Shown here: piece after piece, positions 10,903 through 22,300 of the stretch
How positions within the stretch are numbered: position 1 is the stretch's first letter
How the letters are laid out: each line of letters begins with the position of its first letter
Origin: Chloranthus sessilifolius
Lineage: Eukaryota > Streptophyta > Magnoliopsida > Chloranthales > Chloranthaceae
DNA: 64,000 nt
Direction of reading: 5' to 3'
NCBI GenBank assembly: GCA_021018995.1
Contig: CM037591.1
Coordinates: 6,082,001-6,146,000 of the forward strand
Made by a program: the position numbers and the translations under genes
Notes under the pieces: model-generated
The model's input: only the letters and a program-made list of their open reading frames with translations
Databases searched by the model: none
Told to the model about the DNA's origin: nothing

Positions 10903-11805
10903 TGACGGGGACATCCGATTCAAGCAGCCGCCCGTAACCTATCGAAGGTGAAAGAAGAACGTGAAAATGGTCCGAAAGAAGAACTACACAGATTCGCGGA
11001 ATTGATGAGTGTTTTAATCGATCTATCGATCGATAGAGGACAGTCTTTTGGGCGAACTTATTCTTCTCAGTCGATCAATCAAATTCCAAATTTTCAATCG
11101 ATCGATCGATTATGGATAGAGCCTGCGGGGGAATTACTTAGTTATCAGTCAATCGATCGACTCTAAAATTGATCGGTCGCGCTAGATATGATGGGATTTT
11201 GGTTTTCTTTGGCAAAACTTGTCGTTTTAGTGTTTTAAGTTTTTAGGACTCTTTTATTTCGAGTTAGGGTTTGCTTTGCCAATTTAAAGGCTTGTAAAAA
11301 CACTTTTAATTATTGATGGTTAATGAAATTTTGCTTTTGCAACTTTGAGAACTTTGCTTGAGTTTTCTGTGAGGGTGTGATTCTCTCAACCGAAGAGCGA
11401 TTGTTCGTCCCACATGCGGTTTGGTGCGAGGCCAACTTTTCCTCCTTCTCTATCTTTTCTTATCTACAAGTTACGTAAGTATCTAACCCTAATCTATCCA
11501 TTCTGCCATTAAATCCAATCTTCGCCTTTCTTTTTCGCACGGTAGCGAAAGAACCTGCTTGCAAGTTCGTTCGAAACCCTACAACTGTCGGAGATCTAGT
11601 CGTTCGCTAAGAACTTTAATCTTCTAGATCCGATAGGGAACATACGTGAAAATACATTGTTCCGGGCTAGACCTAAAATCATTTAATTGAATATTTTAGT
11701 ATTTTCTGTGGTAAACTGTTAACAATTTTGGAATTTTCATTATTTTGCATAAAACTTTCCTATTAATCTCTACCCTAGCATTTGCACGTGTTAGTTTCCG
11801 CATCA
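10903..11805 (+). mobile_element. solo LTR of chromovirus
   Basis: A 903-bp LTR (TGACGGGGACATCC to GTTTCCGCATCA) with no internal region, flanked by ATGTG at 10898-10902 and 11806-11810. Copy B has the complete element at the identical site with the identical ATGTG duplication. The left part of this LTR shares private variants with the 5' LTR of B, and the right part (from roughly 11290 on) with the 3' LTR, as expected from recombination between the two LTRs. ATCGATCGAT-type palindromes lie at about 11015-11180, upstream of a TATA-like TTTAAAGG near 11285. Confidence 0.93.
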
Positions 11806-11810
11806 ATGTG

Positions 11811-12725
11811 TTAAAGTGCTTTGAGTATCTGTTTGGAAATAGGAAGACTGAGGATCTACTAAACCAGTAATAACTATTAGGTCTTCATATATGGAAACCA
11901 AAGAATGGCTCACAAAATCACCCATCGATCTCTACTTAAATTTTACCCATTGCCTTCCACTAAAAAATCACTAGACTACTAAATAACAAGACATAGATGC
12001 ATGCGTCAACATCGCAGACAGATACTAGGTGTTGGATATGGCATCTTCAAGAAAGGGCGATAGATGCACACCCAATTATATTAAGATATAAAAATATATA
12101 TAAGAATACTTGACTGTAAAATCAATGATAAAGAAAGAGATCGGCTCTCCCCAAAGATCTTCTGAAGTGTCTCTAAGTGACCACCAGAATTTTGTAGATA
12201 TCGAAGGCCCAAAATATGGACAATCAACTTCTGAGAGGATTCCACACCTAAAATCCATTCCATCATAAATGATTCCTCAAACACCCCATTAATCCATAAA
12301 GAAAAAGTAGTAACCTACTTCAACAATTTAGGGAAATGATAGAAGATACAAATTATATATAGAGAGAGAGGCCCAGGATGCTACCTTCGAGACCAGTTGG
12401 GCGCCATGGGGCTCCCAACCCTAGGCTCGGCTGCCACAGCTTGCCTAAGGTCAATCAATGACCATCTAAAAAATAAAATATAAACAAATGATTTTCCATC
12501 ATTGAACTGTAGGTCAAAAGTTGAAAATTTTTAATGCACCATGTTTGAACAGTGAACTAGGACATTTGACCGATTTAAAGAGCAAAAAATCCAAAAAGAA
12601 ATCTTTTTCTAAAAATACTAGGGGACTGGCTGAACCATTAGAGGCTGTGGTGTAATTCATGTTCACATAGCACGCAATCTAGCACTCGGAGATGGTGCAA
12701 AAGCGCTACTTTCGATGGCACAGCC
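11811..12725. other. non-coding, former intron sequence
   Basis: Homologous to 60435-61370 in copy B. No coding frame or element ends recognised. It contains a GA-repeat stretch near 12360 that is longer in copy B. It lies within the large intron of the E3-ligase pseudogene. Confidence 0.5.
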
Positions 12726-12753
12726 CCTTTATCCATATATATATGGATAAAGG
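12726..12753. repeat. 28-bp perfect palindrome at LINE edge
   Basis: CCTTTATCCATATA followed by its exact reverse complement. The right arm is the first recognisable LINE sequence (ATGGATAAAGG, shared with copy B); the left arm is found only in copy A, where B has a TA microsatellite. Confidence 0.85.
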
Positions 12754-13785
12754 TTGTCTTTCTAATTGTTGGTTTTCGGTCCTTGTTAATGGCTCTCCTT
12801 TTGGTTACTTTCAAAGCTCACGTGGTCTTCGACAAGGGGATCCGCTATCCCCTAGTTTGTTTATTATTGCCGAAGAAGTCCTTAGTAGAGGCTTTTCCAA
12901 ATTAAGTAATTTGAACCAAATTGAAAAGTTTTCATCTTCGAGCAACATCATATGTCCAAGCCATCTCTTATTTGCCGATGATCATCTCATATTTTCCAAG
13001 TTTACTGAAAAATCACTCCCTCATCTCTTATATCTTTCCTTGGTGACTATGCCTCAATGTCTGGTCAATTAATTAACTCCTCCAAAAGTAGTTTTTTTTC
13101 CTAACAAGGCATCCCACTATCAAATACGTCTTGTCGAAAGGGAACTTGGATTCACCAAAGGCTCCCTGCCAACAATTTAAGTTGGAGTTCCTTCAATCTC
13201 CGGGCGCCAAACTCAAGATGCCTATTAGAACATAGTTGATAAGGTTAATGAAAAGGTGGCGGGGTAGAAGTTTAAATGTCTCTCAAAAGGAGGAAAGTTG
13301 ACACTTATCAAACATGCCTTGTCTAGCATTCCAATCTATTTGTTATTTATTCTTCCGATTCCTAGATATGTTACCAAGGAAGTTGAAATGCATGTCTAAT
13401 TTCTTTTGGCAAGAGAAACAATGGAGGAACAAGTCTCACTGGGTTGCTTGGGAAAAAGTTACCAGGACGAAGGAAGGAGGCTTGGGCATCTGTTCTTTGC
13501 AAGATGTTCATAAAACGGCCATGGTTAAATTGAGCTGGAAGTTATCTTCTGAAAAATCTATTTGGGGACGCACTGTATTGGACAAATATAATCTAGGTAA
13601 GCAATTATGGGAGACACGGGAAAAGCCAACCCAATCTTTAATTTGGAGGGCTGTTTTCCCATGGATAAAACATACAATCTCTCTATCCAAGTGGGATATC
13701 AAGTATGGTGATGAGACTTTCGTCCTCAACGACAATAGGACTGGCTCGGGCCCATTAGTGAATCACTTGGGGCGGTTTGGAATAG
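12737..13785 (+). pseudogene. LINE reverse transcriptase fragment (A)
   Basis: A 5'-truncated LINE ORF2. The reverse transcriptase motifs GLRQGDPLSPSLF and LLFADDHLIF lie in the first 290 bp, followed by the thumb/connection region with FFW, GGLGICSLQDVHKTAM and KYGDETFVLND. Several frameshifts occur between 13070 and 13310. The same LINE continues at 20519 (FTVKSAW, zinc-binding region, RNase H), so the piece between is nested insertion. The homologous fragment in B is at 61380-62430. Confidence 0.88.
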
Positions 13786-13789
13786 CTCT

Positions 13790-14031
13790 CCGCCATAGCA
13801 GGGTTTACCTGCTTTAGCAGGTTCTCTTTCTCTTTGCTACATCCCTACTACCTGCTTTAGCAGGTCCCTCTTCTCCTTGGTAACTCCCTACAGAAAAGGA
13901 TTTACCTGCTTTAGTAGTTCTCCCCTGCACTCTACTCAACCCTTGCCAGAGGAGATTATATTTGCTCTAACAGGGAGTTAGCAGAGAGAAAGTAAACCCT
14001 TCTTTGCAGGGAGTTAGCAAGGAGAAGGGGG
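13790..14031. mobile_element. palindrome-rich MITE, left part (A)
   Basis: A compact insertion in the LINE made of repeated CCTGCTTTAGCAGG palindromes (near 13805-13820, 13850-13865 and a degenerate copy near 13905), CTCCCTGCAGAG-type inverted units, and complementary arms (TTTACCTG..AGGTT at the left; AGTAAACCC and GGGAGTTAGCA at the right). Its right end, GGGAGCCTGCTAAAGCAAGT, was pushed to 20499-20518 by the chromovirus. Target duplication not resolved. Confidence 0.6.
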
Positions 14032-14846
14032 TGATGTGGAAACTAATACAATGCGATGTTAGGGCTGAGATTAATAGAAAATTAATTTGAACAATTAAAA
14101 GACGATTTTCTTTAATAGATTATCACAAAAAATATCAATAGATTCAATTAAATAATTTAATTCTAGCCCAAACTAGTGTTACTTTCGCATACGTTCCCAA
14201 TCGGATCTAGAACATTAGGGAACTTGACGAACGACTAGATCTCCGACAGTTAGGTTTCAAACGAACTCACAAGTGGGTTCTTTCGAATCCGTGAGAAAAC
14301 AAAGGCAAATAATGATTTTAATGGTGAAGGGATAGGTTGGTTAAGACACTTACGCAACTCTTAGGTCGACAGAATCACACCCTCACAGAAAGTTTAATCA
14401 AAACTCTCAAACTTTGTAAAGCAAATTTTCATTAACCATCAATAATAAAGGTTGTTTTTACAAGCCTTTAAATAGGCAAAGCAAACCCTAACTCGAAATA
14501 AAAGAGTCATAATAACTTAAAACACTAAAATGACAAGTTTTACCAAAGAAAACCAAAATCCCGTCTTTTGGCGGACGTATCTCATGCGGTTGATCAATCG
14601 ATCGATTGACTGATAAATAATAAATTTCTCCAAAGACTGTCCACAATTGATCTATTGAAAGTTTGGAACTAGTTGATCGACTGAGAAGAATAAGTTTTCC
14701 AAAAGACGTCCTCTATCCTCAATCGATCGAATGTCTGGGATCGATTGATCGACTAAAGCATTCATCAATTCTTCCGGGACGCTTTCACAATCTTCTTCCG
14801 CCTTCGATAGGTTATGGGCAGCTGCTTGAATTGGATGTCCCCATCA
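14032..14846 (-). repeat. LTR (3' in element sense)
   Basis: TGATGTGGAAACTAAT to GGATGTCCCCATCA on the plus strand. Carries palindromic ATCGATCGAT units at about 14590-14755. A deletion near 14365 removes sequence kept in the right LTR (about 19895-19975). Confidence 0.9.
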
Positions 14847-14884
14847 ATACTCCTCGGGTTAAAAGGATTCATCCCTAATGAATA

Positions 14885-15034
14885 TTGGTTGTGATAGAGG
14901 TCGAGGAGATCCGGATCAATCTGTTGAAATTCTTCCCTTGTTATCCACGCATTCTCCAAATCGGCTTTGTTCTTCCACTTGACAAGGTACTTCTAAAGTC
15001 CCCCTTGGCTGGTGAACACAATCTGATCCTCTAA
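14885..15034 (-). pseudogene. chromodomain at integrase C-terminus
   Basis: Reads DQIVFTSQGGL, a stop, KYLVKWKNKADLENAW and REEFQQIDPDLL: the chromodomain pattern YLVKW followed by W and an acidic/aliphatic helix. Such a domain fused to integrase defines chromoviruses and is thought to steer insertion toward particular chromatin. Broken by a TAG before KYLVKW. Confidence 0.75.
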
Positions 15035-15059
15035 ACTATCTTCAACGATCTCACGAGAT

Positions 15060-16456
15060 GGTCAAGTGGGTGGAGGTAACAGGATGGGGAGGGAAATAGG
15101 GGTAACATCGGATGTAGAAGGTTCAAACGGGTTGGGTGGTATATGGAAATGGTCATAGAACGAAACGGGATCCTCCACGTTGAAAGTTGTGCAAATACCC
15201 AATTTCGGTGGTACGTCTAAAACGTAAGCGTTAGGGTCGATATGCTTCAAGATCTTATAGAGTTCAGCACCACGAGCTTGTAACTTCTGAGCAACCCCCA
15301 GAGGGAAGCGCTCAGGCCTATTCCGAACCATCACAATCTCACCCTCTTGAAACTCTTTGAACCTTCTATGAGAATCTGCATAAATTGGCATTTTTCATTG
15401 TTCACATTAATTCGTCTTTTAATCTCAACATGAAGTTCATGAATGTGATGTGCAAATGCAAATGGAGACTCTGACGACCTTTGATAAATCGACATCGGGA
15501 TTAGATCTATGGGTGTCCTAGGTTTGTACCCATGCACAATTTGAAATGGACTCATGTCTGTGGTTCAATTAACCGAATTATAATATGCAAACTTCGCGAC
15601 AGCTAGGATAGAATCCCAACTCCTAACATGCTCACCTACTAGACACCGTAACAGATTGCCTAAAACTCCACCAATTCACAACCTCGGTTTGCCCATTTGT
15701 TTGGGGGTGATATGCTGACGAAAACTAAAATCTAGTCCCCATTTTATGCTACAGTGTCTTCCAAAAGTAACTGACAAACTTGACATCATGATCAGACACT
15801 ACGGTTTTAAGTAAGTCATGTAAACGAACAACTTCAATAAAGAAAAGTGTAGCAATGTTACTTACATCTGAAGTCTTTGAACACATGAAATGGGTCATTT
15901 TCGACAAACGGTCCACGATGACGAACATTGAATCATGCTTGCGAAGGGTCTTAGGAAGGCCTAACACAAACTCCACAGAAAGATCTTGTCACGAGGTGTG
16001 TGGCACAGGTAAAGGGGTATATAACCCGGTGTTTTGCCTCCATTGTTTTGCCAGTTGACAAACACGACACTGGTTGATGATTTTGACAACATCTCGAGTG
16101 AGATTGGGCCAATAAATTCGGTCTTCAACTAATGCAATAGTCTTGTTGTGACCAAAATTGTCAGCAATCCCTCCAGCGTATAATTCCCAAACAAGAAAAT
16201 CTCGTAAGGAAGTACGGCAAATACACAAGTGGTGTTTCCAGAACAAATACTCATTCTGTAGGGTATACTTACGCGCTTTTACAAGCAATCCACTCAGAAG
16301 TGAGGTGTACTCTTCTCCAAAATCTGGACATGTGGGATAATCATCTACGAGACGATCGAATCCGGTCACCTCAACACTCAATGAGTGTAACATCGCCACT
16401 CTATGGCTAAGCGCGTAAGCAGCTCGATTCTCTACTCCAGCCCTATGTTGCAGCAC
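15060..16456 (-). pseudogene. Ty3 integrase, broken
   Basis: The minus-strand order from 16456 downward is the HHCC zinc finger region (histidines degraded; NQCRVCQLAKQ intact), then the catalytic core from 15976 ([38 protein letters not shown] with two of the core acidic residues), then MSPFQIVHGYKPRTP at 15555 and the GPY-like C-terminal part ending at 15062. The core is split by stops between 15749 and 15560. Confidence 0.85.
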
Positions 16457-16495
16457 AAACGTGAACCCTTGAAGTTGCTCAACCCATTTCGCATG

Positions 16496-17600
16496 TCACA
16501 GGTTTAACTTCTTTTGGGAACTCAAAAATCTAAGGGATTCATGATTAAAGGACAAGACAAATTCAAGCGGTAGCAAATAGTGATTCCAATATTTAAGAGA
16601 TTGCACTACCGCATAGAATTCTTTGTCATAAGTAGAGTATTTCGGCCTAACCTCATTTAGCTTTTCACTGAAATAAGCTATCGGATAGTCCCCTTGGCTT
16701 AACAATCCCCCAATACCTACACCTGACGCGTCAAACGCTACCTCAAAGACCTTAGAAAAGTTAGGAAGGTGCATGACAGGTGCTTCCGTCGTTCGGGACT
16801 TAATCTCCTTAAAGGCTTTTGCCGCAGTAGGTATCCATTTAAACTCCCCCTTTTTTATGCAATCGGTGATAGGGGATGTTACCGTACTGAAGTTACGGAT
16901 GAACCGCCTGTAAAAAGTGGTTAACCCATGGAAGCTACGGGCGTCATGAATGTTCCAAAGTTCGGGCCATTCCACAATAGCTTTGACCTTTTTCGGGTCC
17001 GCAGTCATTCCTTCAGAGGTAATGACAAACCCTAAGAAGACAATGTTTTGTGACATAAAAGTGCACTTCTTTAGGTTCGCGTATAACTTTTCTCCTCTAA
17101 GAGTCATACAAACTTGCCTTCAGTGGCCTAAGTGTTGTTCCTTATTGTGGCTGTAAATAAAGTTGTCATCGAAATAAACCACAAGGAACTTGCCTATGAA
17201 AGGCCTCAACACCTGCGTCATGATTTGCATAAATGTGCATGGGGCATTTGAAAGCCCAAAGGGCATGACAAACCACTCATATAAATCATCCTTGGTTTTA
17301 AAGGCAGTTTTTCATTCATCCTCGGGACGAACTCGGATTTGATGGTATCCAGTCTTCAAATCGATCTTCGAAAATATAGTGGACCGATACTTGACCATGA
17401 TTTTATTAATAGCGTAGATATCAAAACACATCATCCATGATCCATCTTTCTTGGGTGTGAGCAGCTCTGGCACGGCACATGGACTCATACTTTCCTTAAT
17501 GAATCCCTTCTGGAGAAGTTCATCAACTTACCTTTTTAACTCCGAATGTTCAGAAGGATTCATGCGATAATGAGGCAAGTTAGGTAAAGTAGATCCGGGA
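16496..17600 (-). pseudogene. Ty3 reverse transcriptase and RNase H, broken
   Basis: The RT active-site region reads VVYFDDNF near 17155-17185 (normally YFDD followed by I/V-L). Downstream YANLKKCTFMSQNIVFLGFV and FHGLTTFYRRFIRNFS are classic Ty3 RT thumb motifs, followed by RNase H (FEVAFDASGVGIGGLLSQ, IAYFSEKL, YSTYDKEFYAVVQSL). Upstream RT fingers at 17300-17600 are frame-broken. Confidence 0.88.
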
Positions 17601-18119
17601 AACAATTAATGGCGTGATGGATGTCCAGTAAAGGTTGTAATTCATCCTGAAGGTCCTTGGGAAAGACATCCCAAAATTCGCTCATCATGGCTTCAACCTC
17701 CTTGGAAACTCAACACTTGACTCATTGGGTGACTCTATTGTGACAAGGGCATAGACAATGTCATCAGTCTTAGCACCTCATTCAAACTCTAAAGGGCTAA
17801 CAATGTGAACGGCCTTAGATGTCTTTTCTCTCAATTAGGCCTGTATCATTTGACTTGTTCGTTTTCACAGTAGGTGCTCTAGGAGGTAAAGGATTAATCT
17901 TTATTTTATTTTGGTTGTGTGGGAAAGAACACATATTCGATCTCCCGAATAATGTAACGTCCATATCATACAACCACGGCCTCCCAAGGATGATATGCCC
18001 CACATCCATAGCACAACATCGCACCATAAGGTGTCCTTATACGAACCGAATTGTATAGGAACCTAACACCTTTGTGAAATGAGGATTGATGATGAATTGA
18101 CCCAAGTAATTTTATAGGG

Positions 18120-18470
18120 TCACGGATGAGCAACGGGTGCAAACCCTAAGCGAGAAACTGTACTCTCGGAAACAACATTGGTACAGCTTCCACTATCGAC
18201 TATGATTCGACAAGCTTTCTCACCACACTTGGCTACAGTATAAAAGATGCTATCCTGCCACCAATCATCACTCTCCTTAGACTGAGCTAGAGCACATCTA
18301 ACCACAAGAGCCCGCAAGGTATTACCCTCCTCAACGGGGTAGGAGATTTCCCTAAGACAAGTCACAGTTCGTTCCCTTGTAAAATCTTCCTCATCACTTG
18401 GAAACGATTCAGGCTCATAGACTTCTTCGCCCTCATTGTGATCACTCTCAACGTCCTCGGCTATGAACAA
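18120..18470 (-). pseudogene. Ty3 aspartic protease region
   Basis: CRIIVDSGSCTNVVSESTV contains the D-S-G active-site triad of retroelement proteases, preceded by an acidic linker with FPSDEEDFT. Downstream, the frame at 17815-18027 holds MDVGHIILGRPWLYDMD, the usual spacer between protease and RT. Confidence 0.85.
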
Positions 18471-18474
18471 GTTT

Positions 18475-19467
18475 CAAGGACATTGTGCTAAAATATGTCT
18501 CACGCCATGATACATGTAACACTTGTTTTGACCACCACTCTTAGGGCCTTCAAGCATTGGACCTTTCCCCTTATCAACTCTGGTTACTGGTGTAGCAACT
18601 GAGTTGGACCTAGCCGACAGGGTATTGACGTTGGGTTTTGACTCAGGATAGTTACACCTATAACCAGACCCACTAGTGTCGAAACATTTGATTTGAGGCG
18701 TCTTGAGGTACCGTTCTAACTCTTCGACACTGGAGAAACATTCATCTAGGTCTGTGACAAGGTATGGAATGAGTTCCCTTTGCAATTTTGGGCGAAGGCC
18801 TATTCGAAATCGGGATAAGGTAACTCTTTCCGGCTCATCCACATTGGCCTGGAACATGAGGTATTCAAATTTGTCAATGTACTATGTGACCGGTGAATTC
18901 CCTCGGCGCAGTGATTGCCACTGATCAAGAAGTTCATCATAGGAAAGAGGAACATACTTCTCGTTCAGCTGGATCTTCATATCATCCCAAGTGGAAATGG
19001 GAGGAAGACCTTGAGACTGCCTACGACGCTCTATACCCATCTAGTAAAGCCTAGCTTGACCCAACAGTTTGAGCTTGGCAAACCGGACTTTACGCTCCTC
19101 AGGCATGGCATACCATTCGAAGAAGTTTTCATGTCAGTCACCCACTCGAGATAGACTTTAGGTTGTCTTTTCCCGACAAAAGTAGGAGCGCCCATTTTCA
19201 CGGACTTCATGATTTAGTCATCCTGATTGGTTTGGATATCATGCCGGTGGGGACCATTTCTCCTACGGTCATTAATGTGGACTCGATAATGATTTTCAGC
19301 GATGAATTCATTCATCTCTTCAACAAGCTCATGTCGGGCTTGCTGATCATGCAACTAGTTTTGCAATTGATTATGGTGATCAATCATTTGGGATGAAGAT
19401 CGACTTGACTCGCAGTCAACTTAGACGTGAGTTCCTTAATGAGGGCTTCTATCTTAATGTGATCCAT
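18475..19467 (-). pseudogene. Ty3 gag, broken
   Basis: Starts at ATG 19467 (MDHIKIEALIKELTSKLT) soon after the PBS. The capsid part reads FQANVDEPERVTLSRFRIGL and DLDECFSSVEELERYL. The zinc knuckle is degraded (CYMYHGVRHILAQCP; the relative at 55687 reads CYKCHGIGHFAAQCP). Several frameshifts between 18860 and 19440. Confidence 0.8.
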
Positions 19468-19558
19468 GACTATGCAAGACAAAAACAAAAAAGAAATGAA
19501 CCCTAGACCCTATATGAACACCAACAACCCTAAACTGACAAATCTCTTATATCAAATC

Positions 19559-20498
19559 TAATGCGGAAACTAACACAATGCAATGCTAGGGCTGAGATTA
19601 ATAGAAAATTAATTTGAACAATTAAAAGGCAATTTTATTTAACAGATTATCACAGAAAATATCAAGAGATTCAATTAAATAATTTAATTCCAGCCCAAAC
19701 TAGTGTTACTTTCGCGTGCATTCCCTATCTGATTTAAAAGATTAGGGTTCTTGACAAACGGCTAGATCTCCGACAGTTTTAAGGTTTCGAACGAACTCAT
19801 AAGTGGGTTCTTTGGAATATGTGCAAAAACAAAGGCAAATAATGATTTTAATGGTGAAGGGATAGGTTAGGATTAAAATACTTACGCAACTCGTAAATCA
19901 AAAGAAGATAGAGAGGAGAGAAAAATTAGTCTCGCACCAAACCGCACACGGGACGAAGAATCGCTCTTCGGTTGAGAGAATCACACCCTCATAGAAAGTT
20001 TAATCAAAACTCTCAAACTTTGTAAAGCAAATTTTCATTAGTCATCAATAATAAACGTTAATTTTACAAGCCTTTAAATAAACAAAGCAAACCCTAACTC
20101 GAAATAAAAGAGTCCTAATAACTTAAAACACTAAAATGGCAAGTTTTGTGAAAGAAAACCACAATCCCGTCTTCTGGCGGGCATAACTCACGCGATCGAT
20201 CGATCGATTTTAGAAACGATCGATCAATCGATTTCAGAATTGAATGATCGAGTGAGAAATAATAAATTTTCCCAAAGATTCTGTCCACAATCGATCGATC
20301 GAAAGTTTGGAACCGGTCGATCGACTGAGAAGAATAAGTTCACCAAAAGACCTGTCATCTGTCCTCAATCGATCGATCGAATGTCTGGGATCAATCAATC
20401 GACTAAAGCATGCATCAATTCTTCTGGGACGCTTTCACATTCTTCTTCCACCTTCGATAGGTCATATGAGCAGTTGCTTGAATCAAATGTCCCCATCA
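19559..20498 (-). repeat. LTR (5' in element sense)
   Basis: 940 bp, TAATGCGGAAACTAAC to AATGTCCCCATCA; the terminal TG has decayed to TA. Carries an ATCGATCGAT palindrome cluster at about 20195-20405. Confidence 0.9.
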
Positions 20499-20518
20499 GG
20501 GAGCCTGCTAAAGCAAGT
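20499..20518. mobile_element. palindrome-rich MITE, right end (A)
   Basis: GGGAGCCTGCTAAAGCAAGT is the near complement of the left-arm ACCTGCTTTAGCAGGTTCCC, separated from it by the chromovirus. Confidence 0.55.
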
Positions 20519-22103
20519 ATATCTGGCTTTGGTAGGAAGCTGACAAAGAGCTATGCCAAATGCTGCCTTAATATTAACCCAAGGATTGATATGTTGATGA
20601 TGAGGGTTTTGCAAATGGTGCATGGAATATGGTAGCAATCTCAACTCAGATTGATCAAGCAGCCACGGAGATAATTCAGCAATTCCCTCCTCACGATGGT
20701 AAAGACAACATTTTTGAAAACTTACTCCATCGGGTAAGTTCACTGTTAAATCAGCATGGATGATATCAGGAAAAAATTACAGGTAGATAATCTATGGGTT
20801 AGGATGTGGTCTTCCTCAATTCCAAATAAAATTAAGACCTTTTCTTGGAGAACATTACACTCGGGAACTCCCATTGATGAGGCCTAAAAAAGAAAAAAAT
20901 CCCTTTACCATCTAGTTGCTACATCTGTCTGCATGATCAAGAAATGATGTCCCACTTGTTTCTTCAATGCCCAGTTTCCAAACAGGTTTGGCAGTTCTTC
21001 TCGTCCTGCGACAGGTGCATATGGATTATCAAAATTTATTGATCTCTATTTCAAGATGGTGCAGCTCATCGGGTAAATCACAGTTGATTTTGATCAAGCT
21101 TCAAGTCCCATGGCTAATCCTTTGGGAAGTTTGGACCGATAGAAATCGAGCCTGGTATGAGGCCCGGTGTATTGGAGCTGAAGGCATTATTACCAGAAAT
21201 AACCGATGGTTATTTTATCTATCCCCCTTGTTTAAACCATGGTATCAAAAATCAACCGATACCGATACGTATCGGTATCTCAACTCGCTATCGGTATCGG
21301 CCGATATGTATCGGGTATCGGCCGATAAGCCTATTTTCTTTTTCTTTTTTTTCTTTTCTTTTAAATAGGCCGATACATATATTTATCGGCCGAGTCGTAT
21401 CAGTCCTCCATGGACCGATACCCGAGTCCGATACAGATTTTGACACCTTGGTTAAAACCTATGGCCAGTTCGGGGGTTGATGGTGCCGAGATCATCCAGT
21501 TTGTTGGCTGCCCAGTTATCCTGATACCTGTGCCTAAGATTATGTTAATTAAATGGTATCCGCCATCATCTAGGTGGTTCAAATTGAATATTGGAGGCAG
21601 GGTCTTACAAGATTCAAAAGGTGAGCTGACATTCGGTTATTCAACTGCATATGGTATTTGAATGAACACCCAGGAGGAATTTCGTGCATTAGCTACAGGT
21701 TTCCAACTCCTTCCGCATGGCTTGAATTTTATACACAATGAAACCGGTTCCCACCTTCTAGTGGAGGCATTACATGGGAAAGGAAGACCTTGGAATACTA
21801 ACTGCTGGTTTTCCATCATCACTGCTTCATTGAATGTGCTCCATTGGTCTGCTTCTCATATTTTTTGTGAAGGAAATACCACTGCAGATCGTCTAGCGAA
21901 TGTCAATACACTAAATGAGCCTCTGATCGTTTGTCAGCCAAAGACTTGCTGCTGCCTTGTCAAAGATGTTTCAACGGGACAGAATGCAACTTCCAAATTT
22001 TCGCTTTTCTTAGTTTTTTCTTCTTTCAATTTGTTATTGTGAATCTTTTTATTTTTCTAATAAAAGAATTTGCTTATTTTTCTTCTTTCAATTTGTTATT
22101 GAA
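20519..22103 (+). pseudogene. LINE 3' half: zinc-binding and RNase H
   Basis: Continuation of the LINE at 12737-13785. GKFTVKSAW near 20733, then the zinc-binding region IPNKIKTFSWR with CYICLHDQEMMSHLFLQCP near 20910-20975, then WLILWEVWTDRNRAWYEA near 21110, then a plant-LINE RNase H domain (RWFKLNIGG near 21570, TQEEFRALATGFQLL near 21665, a GNTTADRLA motif near 21880). An hAT-type MITE splits it at 21238-21450. The 3' end has AATAAAG near 22110 and a duplicated TCTTCTTTCAATTTGTTATTG. Several frameshifts and stops. Confidence 0.85.
21238..21450. mobile_element. hAT-type MITE with CGATACGTATCG units
   Basis: 213 bp with ends CATGGTATCAAAAATC and (complement) CAAGGTGTCAAAATC. The flanks GTTTAAAC (21230-21237) and GTTAAAAC (21451-21458) are an 8-bp target duplication with one change. 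The interior is made of CCGATACGTATCGG-like palindromes. Inserted between the zinc-binding and RNase H parts of the LINE. Confidence 0.85.
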
Positions 22104-22211
22104 TGCCCAATAAAGTAATTTTGTAAAATTTCTAAAAAAGCATTGTTGGTTATATCTACGAGCGCTTCTTCGTTTCGTTGTGTGTAAACGCATGTATGAT
22201 GTGTCCATGTC

Positions 22212-22300
22212 TTCTATTTTTTTTATTGATAAGCTGGACTCAAACCTGCAACCTTGAGGTTGCATTATTGTCAACCTTCCATTGTGCTACAGGCCCAAGC
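22212..22300 (-). mobile_element. short tRNA-derived SINE
   Basis: On the minus strand: TAGCACAATGG (pol III A box) then GGTTTGAGTCC (B box) about 40 bp on, then a tail AATAAAAAAAATAGAA. Flanked by GACATGG on both sides (minus-strand reading; plus-strand 22205-22211 and 22301-22307). Confidence 0.75.

Larger units (their letters stand above)
3875..14880. repeat. copy A of large direct duplication
   Basis: Homologous, in the same orientation and order, to 46952-64000. Matching landmarks: hAT relic, 55-bp repeat tract, long non-coding tract, E3-ligase exons, chromovirus site, LINE RT fragment, palindromic MITE and minus-strand chromovirus LTR. The right limit is unknown because copy B runs off the window. 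By eye the copies are about 90 percent identical outside insertions and deletions. Copy A is shorter mainly because the full chromovirus of B is a solo LTR here. Confidence 0.9.
14032..20498 (-). mobile_element. chromovirus (Ty3) provirus, minus strand, dead
   Basis: Complete but inactive. LTRs at 14032-14846 and 19559-20498; the left one lacks about 78 bp. The internal region on the minus strand runs gag, protease, RT, RNase H, integrase, chromodomain. A PBS-like GATTTGATAT.. next to the right LTR corresponds to the TTGGTATCGGAG of the plus-strand relative at 54829. Flanks GGGGG (14027-14031) and GGGAG (20499-20503) are a probable 5-bp target duplication with one change. It inserted into the palindrome-rich MITE that itself lies in the LINE. 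Stops and frameshifts break every domain. The clade within chromoviruses is not settled. Confidence 0.92.

Noticed and set aside
20967..21480. Small genes around 21 kb
   Set aside because: These frames are the LINE zinc-binding region in wrong frames plus the inserted MITE.
22212..22300. Functional tRNA gene
   Set aside because: A and B boxes are present but there is no cloverleaf; a poly-A tail and target duplication show a SINE.
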